From the NCBI GenBank assembly GCA_037013685.1, contig CM072893.1:22897736-22961735 (forward strand): a stretch of DNA of 64,000 bases. Direction: 5' to 3'. The stretch comes from Acridotheres tristis (Eukaryota; Chordata; Aves; Passeriformes; Sturnidae). The notes under the pieces are model-generated. The model worked only from the letters and a program-made list of their open reading frames with translations, was not told where the DNA came from and made no database searches. Below are positions 39,301-49,054 of this stretch, one piece after another. The first letter of the stretch is position 1. The number at the start of each line of letters is the position of its first letter. A program made the position numbers and the translations under genes.

Positions 39301-40350
39301 TCTGTGCTGCTGCCGAGAGCAGCCGGGTGGGAGGGAGGTGGAGTGGGAAGAGGCTGATGCTGCAGAGCCCTGACCCTGCCTTGACTGATGTCCTTTACAC
39401 AGCCCAAGGTGCACGAGAGCCCCAAGCTGGTGGCTGAGGATGGATGGAACAGGACCAGGCACTGGGGACCCAGTACAACCCAGTCCCTGTCCCCACCCAC
39501 CGCACCAGAAGTGCCCTGAGGCTGTGCCAAGGGATGCAGGAAGGGTGGGCTCCTCGCTAAGTGACCACAAACACCAAGCACCAAGCTGTGGACCTGTCAC
39601 AGAGAGGGAAACTGGGGGGGGGGGGAAGGCTAAATTATTTGCAACAAAATGATGTCTGTGTTGATATGAGAGTGTTTTGCCCACACAGCCCTCCCCACCA
39701 ACTGGGTTTACCTCTCACCAGAACAAAATGCTATAGTTAGCCTGAAAACGACAGCTCCCAGAGGGTCTGGGAACCCCATGGTCTACCATGGTATATGTGG
39801 GAGCTGTGGGGGGGTCCTGGGGCACAGGACAGCCTCCTCCTCCTCCTCCTAACACAGCCTCCAGGATTCAGGGCAGAGACATGGGAGAGGTCGTGCTTGG
39901 AGAGCACCTTGGAGTCACAGCAATTCATGGGGTGCAGTGAGGGGATGAGGGTGTACCCTGGATGCCTTTGTCCTCCAGAGAGTTTGGGAGTGTGCAGGGC
40001 TCCCATGGGAGCACTCTGTGGGGCCAGCAAACGAAGCCAGGCGCCAAGGGCTTCCAGCAGTCTGTGGAGTGGCACAGTGGCTGGACAGGAGCCCAGCTGA
40101 GCTGCTCTATGTCCCTTCTGCAATAGCCTCCAGCTTTGCATGACCAACTTGGGGTGAGTTGCAAGAGCCTGAGAGCCATCCTGGCCACCATTCCTAGAAA
40201 ATGTGGGGTGACTTTGACCTCTCCAGCCAGTCACAGTAGGGAGGCAGACAAGCCCCTCTTCCCATTCTGCTCTTCCCTGGTACTGTCAAAGCACCTGCCC
40301 ATTCCAACACACTCCTGCTTGCTGCCATTCCAGGCTGAACTTGCTAAACA
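39301..40350. other. Downstream flank of the sugar transporter, no gene seen
   Basis: GC-rich sequence with a G run at about 39614-39625 and a TCC-type repeat near 39838-39850. No gene recognised. Confidence 0.45.
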
Positions 40351-40371
40351 ATGGCTCTGGTAGCAATGCTC

Positions 40372-40377
40372 TTTATT
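40372..40377 (-). terminator. Sugar transporter poly(A) signal
   Basis: TTTATT on the plus strand is AATAAA on the gene strand, 280 nt beyond the stop codon. The inferred 3'UTR is 40656 to about 40350. Confidence 0.7.
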
Positions 40378-40656
40378 AAACAGTTCATGCCAGAAGCTCT
40401 TGCCAAGGCCCCACACCCAGGAGCAATGAGAACCCCCTGCCTCAGGAGGTCCCCTTGTCTCTTCCAGCATGGGGGTCATGCCCAGCAGTCAGTGCAGCCT
40501 TGGTGCATCAATGGGGCTCATACTGGGCACGGATTGTGCCATGGAGAGATGTCCTGGGAGACCCAGAGATGACCAAGTTGGAACAAATTGGCCCCCACAT
40601 CCTTCCCCAGCCCCTTCTCCACCATCCCCATTCTCATCCACTCCAGCCCACTCATA

Positions 40657-43600
40657 TCAGAGCAGGCTGGAGCCTGAGCCCTCCAGGGAGCTGCTCTCCA
40701 AAGCCCCATAGCCATCGAGCTTCTTCATGCCGATGAGATGGGCTGGGACGGAGAGGACGGAGCGGCGCATGGCAAAGATGTGGCTGATCTCCATGAAGGT
40801 TTTGTTCTTGGTCTCAGGGATGACAAGGTACACGTACAGGGCCACCAGCAGGCAGACACCAGAGAAAACCAGGTAGCAAAAGGCACCTGCTGACATCTGG
40901 GGACAAGAGCAGGATGAAGCAGAGTGCCAGGCATTCCCAAACAGGGCATGGCATGAAGCAGAGTCCCCTCCCATCACCCTGCCCTGGGCTGGCTTTTTCC
41001 AGCACTGAGCTGAGCCAAGAGCATGGGCATCCCTGACTTGGCACACCATCCTGGGAGAGCAGCAGGGCTGTGTCCATTCCCTCTGTCTCCCAGGACCCAT
41101 CTGAACTGGTACCTGCAAGAAGGGGAAGATTAAGCCGATGATGAAGTTGCAGAGCCAGTTGAGAGAGCCCCCCACAATGTAGGCAGCCGGGCGGTGTGAC
41201 TGCATGAAGAGCTCAGCTGTCATCAGGAGGGGGACACCGGCTGCAGAGGGAGGGGACAGATCAAGGGTGTGGGGGACAGGCTGACCAAAGGACCCCTGGG
41301 ACAACAGGTTCTGCCCACCTCAGTCCTGTGGCCAAAAGGCTGGAGCCCAGTAAGACTCATGGTTCAAACTGGTGGTGCTGGGAGAGCTGGAGGAGACAGG
41401 GAGTGTGGTGGAACAGCGTCCTAGCCTTGGTCTCCCTTGGGATATATCTTGGGGGGTGGGTGATGTCCCCCTGACATACTACGCTGGCACATTGCTGGGT
41501 GCTCAGGCCAGTTCCCCAAGTTACATGAATGGAAAGTTTCAGTCAAAATAAAGGTGGAACATCTCACCTGGACCCTTGTTTTCCAAAAATGTTTCTAAAT
41601 GCTGATATATTACAGGCATAGAGAAACATCTTCCTGGCACCCTCCATAATGCCCTTTCCAGACTCCCTTGATCAAAACAGTTTAGAAAATTTCCTTCTGT
41701 CAATCAGCTTCTGTTGCCACTGTGGCTGATTCAGGGAGGAAAGATACAGAAATGCCATTTCCCAACCTGCTTTTCCCATGTGTGGTGAAAAAACCCAGAA
41801 TGTATGGAAGTGGTTTCCCAAGCCAACTTGTAAGTGGTCTGAAAACTGGACACAGGTTGTGGCTATTTATTCTAGAAGGATTTAACTCTCCAGCCAAATG
41901 TCACTGAGCCAGAATTCCTGTGTCCCAGGACTGTCCCTATGTTGGGGGCAGAATCCGAGGTCCAGAGTACATTCCAAAGCACACAGGAATACAAAGGGAT
42001 TGTATTTCATATGGTGACATGCCTGGGGTCCCAACTGCCTGGAACAGGGCTGGCTGGACCTCTTTATAAATGCTGGGAAAAGATGAACCAAAGAACTGTA
42101 AGAAGTGAAGGAGGAGTGGAGCCCCGATGGACTCTTACTCACAGCTTGCCCAGAACAGAGATATATATTTTTTTTGTTTTAAAACTCCTATTCATCATTG
42201 TTTGTGAACAATGAGCCATTAAAATCCTAATTAAAGATGTAATTACAGTGAATAAAGTCTGAGCTGAGGATGAATTATAGATCTGTCAAGAGCTCTGCTA
42301 ATACATCAACTGGGTAAACCAGTCCAGGTTTCACTCCTGGCTTTTGGAGCCCACACTCGATTAGGGGCAGGATGATTGTCACCAGCTGCACAGTGATAGG
42401 AGACCACACACACAGACCTCCACAGAGGTCTGGAGAAGGTTGCCAGGGCTTTCACTCTGCTTCCTCCTGGAGCATGGCCCAGGAGGAGGATGTCCAGTGT
42501 GCCCTGGGGATGTGTGGGGCTGGAGGGATTTGTGGTGGGGTTTCACTTGGAGGTACAGCATCATAAACCAGGGCCTGACCGTGGGGACGGGGCCAAGGCT
42601 TGGGTCCTGTCAGCTGCCTGCAAACCCCACTGGTCTCCTGGAGCCCCCATTCCCACCCCATTGCTCCCCAGTCCCCCAGACCCACCTGGTCCCATGCAGA
42701 AGCCAGCGATGATGCCGACCACGCAGGCAATGCTGACGTAGCGCATCCAGGGCAGGGCAGCCTGCGAGGGGACACCGGACTGGGGATGCTGCTGGGGGCA
42801 CCCAGCACCCCTGGGACACAGGTCCATGCCTGCTCTTGGCTTGGTGGTGGCTCTCGGGGACAGTGGCCACACAGATGGCGAGACAAGCAGTGGTGTTTTG
42901 GGGTAAAGCTGGTGAGGGTCAACCTCAGCCAAGCCCAGCAGCTCCTGGTCTTGCAGTATCCCCAGAGCCATGAGCAAGCCAGAGCATCCTCTGGAAGCAG
43001 ACAGCAGGAGAAGGACCCTCCACTTGCCCTGGCATTTTACAGCTGCCTCCCTGGGAACAACTATTTCTGAAAAAAAGCTACCAGAAGCAGCAGGATTTTT
43101 CTCATATAGATTTGTGTTTTCTTTTTTTTGTTGTTGTTCTTGGTGTTAAATTTACCTGCTCTTTAACTTTGAAGGGAAAATATGACATGGAAGAGCCAGC
43201 TCACTTCTCGTTTCCATGCATACTCCTTCCCCCAGGATTCTACCCATCCCTCCACCACGGAGCCCCAGATGATGTCCTGGGGGTGGCAGTGGCCAGGCCC
43301 TACCTGCAGCAGCAGGGAGATGGTGATGCCAGCCGAGCAGATACCCATGGCACAGAAGCCGGTGATGATGAGGGGCCGCCGGCCCACCCTCTCAATTGTG
43401 AAGCACTGCCAGGAGAGAGCAGAGACACTGACAGGGTGCTGGGGAGGTCCAAGTTGGATGGGACCACCCCTGAACCTCAGATCCAGCTGAAGGTGGGAGA
43501 AAGCTCCTGGTGACACCTGGGGATCAGGGACAACCTCAATTCAGAGTTCCAGGGTTGGGGCTTGGGCATGGGAAAGTGCCAGGGGTGAGCATGCATGGGG

Positions 43601-46600
43601 CAAGAAATGGTCCCACCGAGCAGGGGTGAGGGTGCAGGGTCGGGGATGGCTGGGGTGACCTGGAAGCCACAGTGGCATCAGTGGCAGGTGGAGGTGCTGG
43701 GGCACAGGGTGTTTGTGGGGCAGTGGGCAAAGCAGGGTGTGGGCAGGCAGCGCAGCGGCAGTGGGAGCAGGCAGGGTATTGACAGCAGAACAAATGCCTG
43801 TAATTTTATAACCAATCTCGGCGTGTCCATCGGGGGCCATTTGTGGGGCTGCTCCCAAGCAATCTGGCTCTACGCCGGGCGACTGCTGGGGGGCTGGGAC
43901 ACCCCCACAGACACGGGAGGAGAGAAGGGGGTACCCTCGGAGAGACAGGAGACCCCACGCTGCTCTGGATTGGGCTATGGGAGAGGGGAGCAGCCCCCCA
44001 CTCATTCCCTGTTTTCTGGGAGCAGCCACCCCCATCCATCTCTGTAATTGTCAGGGAGCGGATTTAGTGCCGGGTGGCTTGGGCTGGCCCTGGGTGACAC
44101 TTCCAGATGGGACAAGGGCCATAAATCTGCCTGGCCCAGTGCTAACTCTCCAGCTAAATGAGGGCTGGCTGGGGGGGGCAGGGCTGCTAGCCTGGGGCCA
44201 GGCCAGTGCTTGGCTGGGGGTGGGGGGAAATGGGGACATGTGGCTCTGCTAACAGAGGGACAATGAAAGCAAGAGCCAGAAGGAACTTCTAGTCCCCTCC
44301 ATCATCTCCAACCTGCTCTTTGCCTGCCATATCTACCCAACCTCCCTGCTACCCTAAAATTATCTCACTGCTCCTAGATGCGACCCCTAAATTGAACCTG
44401 TCTCATCTCATCTCCTATGCCATAATTTCTGTGCCAAATACTTAGCCCCCTTGAAAAGGGGCTGCGCTGTGGCACAGATGATATTTGGGGGTCCACTCCA
44501 TCCTCTGTGTTTGATAGTGCTGGGAGCTGGCAAGAGGGCTCTGGCATGGAGGGGCTGTGTCCATCTGTCTGTCCCTCACTCACCCCGATCAGCCCAGCAA
44601 CGACCTCGATGGCGCCGGTGCCCATGGTGGTGTAGGGGATCTGGGACACGGGGATCCCGGCGTTCTCGAAGATGGTGTTGGTGTAAAACCAGATCTGCCG
44701 AGGAGGGGACACAGCATGAGCTGCGGGATGGAGCCATGGGGCACTTAATGAAATGAGCTGCCAGGTCTCAGCTCAGCGTCTGCAGAGCTGTGTCCCGGGG
44801 CCAGGACCATGCGGGGCTTACGGCATCGATCCCCGAGAGCTGCATGCCGGCGCTCACCACCACCACCGAGAGCGTCTGCCAGCGCACGGAGCGGTCCCGC
44901 AGCAGCTGCCAGACAGACACCATCTCCATGGAGAAGAGCGACCGCTGCTCCTCCTTCATCTCCTCGATCACATCCTGGACATCGGGGGTCCCCAGGAACC
45001 GGTGCAGTGCTGTGGAGAGAGTGGGGCCATGGACGTGTGTCCCCAGCACAGGGTGGATGCTCACAGGTATGACACAGGGTAGGAGCTTGCCTGGCCCATC
45101 CTCCACAGCAGCCTCCCTACGGGGCTCAGCATCCATGAGAAATGGGGAAAAGCCTCACACCACATTGCTGGGCACCATGGAAATGCTGTGGCACAGCCAG
45201 GTGGGACAGAAGGGCTGAACCATGGGTATTTAAGAACACCCTGAGGATGCACCCTGTTCTTGGAAGACCTTGGAGAAGCACCTTCCAGAGCCAGTCTACC
45301 CTAGGATATCCCCTCACCTTTGGTGGCCCCATAGACATCATTTCTCTCTATCAGCAGGTACCGAGGGCTCTCAGGGAAGCAGTGCAGCAGCAGGAGCTGG
45401 AGGGAGGCAGGAACAACCACCACTGACAGGAAAAGGGGCCAGAACCTGTCCTGAGAGGAGTTGAAATGGGATGTGTCATGGGGAGGGCAGACCCTCAGCA
45501 TGTGTGGGCTGGGGTATTGTGCTCACCTTGCCCAGCAGTTCTGGGAGGCCCAGAACCTGGGCAGAGAAAATCCCCAGGCAGATGAAGATGCTGGGCATGA
45601 GGCCCAGGAATCCTCGCAGGTTCTTGGGAGCGATTTCTCCCAGGTACAGGGGCACCACACTGAGACAGATACCTGGGGGGCACAGGAGGGACGGGGATGG
45701 CAGAGGCAGTAGCGAGAAGGGTACCCAGCCAGACCCTTGGTCCATCTCCACCCATACCCAGAATCATCCACAGTGGGAACCTCATGGCCTTGGAGGTGGC
45801 CGTGGCTGTACCAAGAACCCCTCCAACAGTGCCTGTGGGGAATGTGAAGCCTTCTCCATCCCCCTAGGAATGGCTGTAGGGGACCGAGCCATGAGGAAGG
45901 GGCTGTGCACAGCCTAGGAAACACCCACCTGAGTGCAGCCCTGTGATGGAGCGGCCGATGATCACCATCTCAGGGGATTCCAGCTCCCTGCTGAAGCCCA
46001 TGAAGCCGCCGGCCAGGAGGACGAGGAGGGCACTGCGGCTCAGAGCACCAGTCCTGGCAGGCACAAGCAGCAGGGCAGCTCCTCCAGTCCCATCTCACCT
46101 CTCAACCACCCTGGCCCATGGCATGACACCCTTACCTGCCGTACTGCTCCACCAGAACCCCCACCAGCAAGGAGCCCACCAGCCCGCCCAGGGCAAAGCT
46201 GGAGACAGTCAGGGCGTAGAGGAGGGTCAGGAGGCCGGGGGCCAGCCCGTGTCCGTACCGCTGGGACCAGGTGGCATTGTAGAAAGCCTTTATGTGCTGC
46301 AGAGCAGAGACACACACAGGCACCAGATGTGTTGGCAGAAAGGGGGAGACCAGGAAAGACAGGGTTTGTAGGGACAATATCATGGGTTTAACAGCATTAA
46401 AGGAGATGCAGGGCAGAATATGTTTGGGGATGATTGGGATGTGCTGGTCTCTTTGCTCAGCAAGTTTCAGCACCTGAGATGAATCACCTAAGGCTGACGT
46501 AGAGATTCACAGACCGTGCTCTCGCTGGAGCAGGGAGGTTGTGCCCAGCTTTCCAGGCCCTCCTGTCCCAGGGGACTAGTCTGGTGTACATGAACATGGA

Positions 46601-47893
46601 CTCTGATGTCCCTCCCATGCTAATCCTCTCTGGGTGACTGCTCAAGGAAAATGCCAGTGTTTTGATGTGGGGCTTCTGGACAGCTGTCCCTCCACCCTCC
46701 AAGGGAGGAATGCAGAGCCGTTTTCCCTGTTCCCAGAGAAGCTGCCCATCCCTTACCTCTGCCGGTGAGTTCACCACAGCAAGGTTGTAGCCATAGAGCA
46801 TGGAGGAGCCAAAGGATACCAGAAGGGTGACAGACAGCAGGGGGAAGGTGAGATGCTGGGAAAGAGGAGGAAGGATCAACACAGCCCTGGTCAGCAGAGC
46901 AGGAGCCAAGGTGTCATGAACTGCCCCTTTTCCAGTCGGGATGATCCTGGCCCAGAGCAAAGGCCTCAATGCAACGGAATCAATCCTGTGTTGAACACTG
47001 CTTCATGCCAGTGCCCAGCACCCAGCCCAGCTGATCCAGCTTCCTCGTGGCTGGTCTTATGGCTGTGGTGTGAGGTTTTTTACCATGGTGATCACCCAGC
47101 CTGGGTAATTTGGGCACCCTTGCTCCTAGCTGGGAGGGACAGCAGATGGAAAAGGGCAGGGGGAGAAAGGAGGGGACACCCATCCCCTACCTCAGCGGAG
47201 CAGCTGAATGATGCTGCTGCGAGTGGCCCAACACTACTGAAAGTTCCCCGTGAAAGGTGGCAGCCCACCCCAAAACGCCACATGGCCCCATCTCCTAGAC
47301 CCTCGCCCCCTCCAACATCTTTGCCTCCCGCTCCAGCTGCTGGTGGCTGCGGGAACAGCCACCCTGCTGCTCTGACTCAGCCCACCCCAGGATCGGGGTG
47401 CTCAGGAACATTCAGAGCACTCCCAGCTGCAGGGACAGCCCTGGATGCTGCACCCCGGAGCAATGAATGTCCCCGGAGCAATGGGGCTTGCAGGGTGCGG
47501 ACATGGGATAGCTTGCGTCCCTAGGAGCAGCCCCGCTCCCCAGCACCCACAGCCCGCACGGTAGCCGGATTCGTAGCACCCAGCAGCTCCCGGCTCACGC
47601 ACAGCAAATCCCCCCTAATCCCATCAGGAATCCCAAGCCGGGAAAAAGGGGAGGGGGATGTCAGGCCGAGGGGCGTCAGGCCAAGGGCTAGAGGGGGACA
47701 GGGACACCGTAAGGCAGACAGGGAGCAGGGATGGGGCAGCCCTCCCGGCCCGCAAGGAGCTCACCTCAGTGATGTCCCCGCCGGGCCCTTTCCCGACCGG
47801 CGGCGCGGGGCTGCAGGCGGAGCGCGGGGAGGGAGGAGGAGGAGACGGGGAGGAAGGCAGCCCCGGTTCGGCGGCCCGGCTGGTCTCTCCCAT
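40657..47893 (-). CDS. Class II facilitative hexose transporter (GLUT/SLC2A, GLUT11/GLUT9-like), complete
   Basis: This is a plasma-membrane 12-helix MFS sugar transporter. Twelve coding exons join in frame: 47765-47893, 46757-46855, 46136-46296, 45929-46053, 45527-45672, 45318-45450, 44822-45009, 44584-44694, 43304-43405, 42686-42761, 41113-41240 and 40657-40896. They total 1638 nt, 545 aa. Family motifs in order are [11 protein letters not shown] (TM1), glycosylation site N83-A-T in loop 1, [42 protein letters not shown] (246-255), QLSGIDAIWFYTN (helix 7), IERVGRRPL and PETKNKTF (493-500). The GLUT1 Trp388 position is Leu428 in [12 protein letters not shown], a class II hallmark; the second Trp (NWLCNF) is kept. 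The start ATG has G at -3 and +4; residues 1-43 are Pro/Ser-rich. The substrate is likely a hexose such as fructose or glucose, or urate, but cannot be fixed. The best guess at subtype is the SLC2A11/SLC2A15 lineage rather than SLC2A9. Confidence 0.92.
42196..42213. promoter_or_regulatory. 18-bp SOX-type inverted repeat in a transporter intron
   Basis: CATTGTT-TGTG-AACAATG is a perfect inverted repeat of SOX-like ACAATG cores with a 4-bp spacer. It is followed by AT-rich CCTAATTAAAGATGTAATTAC (42227-42247) with two homeodomain-type cores. It lies in the intron between coding exons 10 and 11. It may be an intronic enhancer; the half-sites diverge rather than converge, unlike the classical SOXE dimer. 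Confidence 0.35.
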
Positions 47894-47895
47894 TT

Positions 47896-48330
47896 CTAGA
47901 TAGAAGAAGGAGGGGGTGAGGGAAGGGAAGGCAGGGCAAGGCAGCCCGGGCGCCCCCGGGGCTCATTGGAGGCTCCTGGGCGGCCGGAGGAGGAGTCCGG
48001 GAGCCTCTCCCCTCTCCGGGGGCAGGGGCAGCACCTCCGGGCTGCTGAGGGGTCACGGCCAAGCCTGGGGGCAGCGGAACCACCGACGTGATGTTGTGCC
48101 ACCACTGAGAGCTCTCGCATGTCCCCTCTAAACGGGAGTGACCCCGGGAACCGTAAGTGGGGCAACATCGCTGCGCCATCTCCGAGGCTGGCGGCAAAGG
48201 GACGGCCTCACATCCCCCAACACCTCCGGCCTCTCTCTCATCATGGGGTAGATGTGCTCCATCCCCTGCGCTCGGGAAAGCCTGGTAGCTCACAGCCATG
48301 GCTCGAGGCAGCTGCCTTCACGGACACGGA
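47896..48330 (-). promoter_or_regulatory. GC-rich region upstream of the transporter start codon
   Basis: Immediately upstream of the ATG is a pyrimidine tract and AG (CCTTCTTCTATCTAG at about 47896-47910 on the gene strand). The first coding exon could therefore be spliced to an upstream non-coding exon. The sequence beyond is GC-rich with CpGs and could hold the promoter or that exon, but no TATA box or defined start site is visible. Confidence 0.4.
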
Positions 48331-48344
48331 GGGACACAGACCCC

Positions 48345-48492
48345 AGCCCCGGAGAGGAGAGAATCAGCTCATGACTGCTCAGAGGAATCCAATTTTGCTG
48401 CGGCCAGGAGCTGCCTCCCCTGCTGCTAATGAAGTGCCTTTAATTAGCAGCCTAATAGCAAGCTCTTAATTTGCCGAGCAGTCAGTTGAAAG
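48345..48492. promoter_or_regulatory. Candidate conserved element with homeodomain cores upstream of the transporter
   Basis: Four TAAT-type cores are packed into about 50 bp: TGCTAATGAAG (48423-48433), CTTTAATTAGCAG (about 48438-48450), CCTAATAGC and CTTAATTTGC. The last ends near 48474. GC-rich flanks and absence of a coding frame support a regulatory role. Confidence 0.4.
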
Positions 48493-49043
48493 GATGGGGA
48501 CCCCACTAAGCCACGGCTGGCAACAGATCCAAGGGCTTAAAAGGGACAGGTCCCGACAGGCTGGCCCCACTCAGGACGGTCCTGCAGGGCCAGGAAAGCG
48601 GAGCAGAGCTGGGAAAGCCGCATGGGCTCCCCCAGGTCTGCTGTGCCAGCTCCAGCTGGGTTGTCTGGGGTGTTGGGGAGTCCAGGTACCACATTTTCCC
48701 GTGGAGGATGTTCCAGCTCTGACCTCCTCCCTCCAGCTCTTCCAGAAGGCATCAGGTCCTCACCCCCAGCCACCAGCCCGTGCCAGTCTGCCAGTGTTCA
48801 GTTTTTCCAGGGCTGGTCCCTGCTCAAGAGTTCCTGTGCTTTGCCCAGACTCAGTTTCTCCACATCTGGATCAGGGCATCATCTTTACCTTTGTCTGGAT
48901 GTGTTGGGTGGCTGTCACCTGCGTGGTGACAGGGTCACAGTGCAGGAGACCTGCAGGAGCCACAGTCCGTCTGGGGATGGTCCTGGCTCATCCCCAGAGC
49001 AGCAGGATGAAGATTCATTTTAATGGACTTAACCATGGGTGAG

Positions 49044-49054
49044 ATGACTCAGCA
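49044..49054 (+). promoter_or_regulatory. MAF/NFE2-type motif
   Basis: ATGACTCAGCA exactly matches the small-MAF heterodimer (NFE2/NRF2/BACH) consensus RTGACTCAGCA. It lies about 1.15 kb upstream of the transporter's start codon. Confidence 0.35.

Noticed and set aside
40657..41304. A 215-codon continuous frame as a separate gene
   Set aside because: It is transporter coding exons 11 and 12 read through their intron; canonical splice sites at 41113 and 40896 explain it.
42196..42213. Classical SOXE dimer site
   Set aside because: The half-sites are arranged CATTGTT...AACAATG (divergent), the reverse of the usual ACAAWG...CWTTGT dimer, so only a general SOX-like call is made.
45700..45840. 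Possible extra transporter exon (segment translating near [11 protein letters not shown])
   Set aside because: Exon 4 joins exon 5 directly in phase to give [19 protein letters not shown], the family motif, so an added exon would break it.
46853..47524. 223-codon open frame on the plus strand opposite the transporter
   Set aside because: It is antisense to transporter exon 2 and GC-rich intron 1. The Pro/Ser/Ala-rich low-complexity translation has no homology I recognise.
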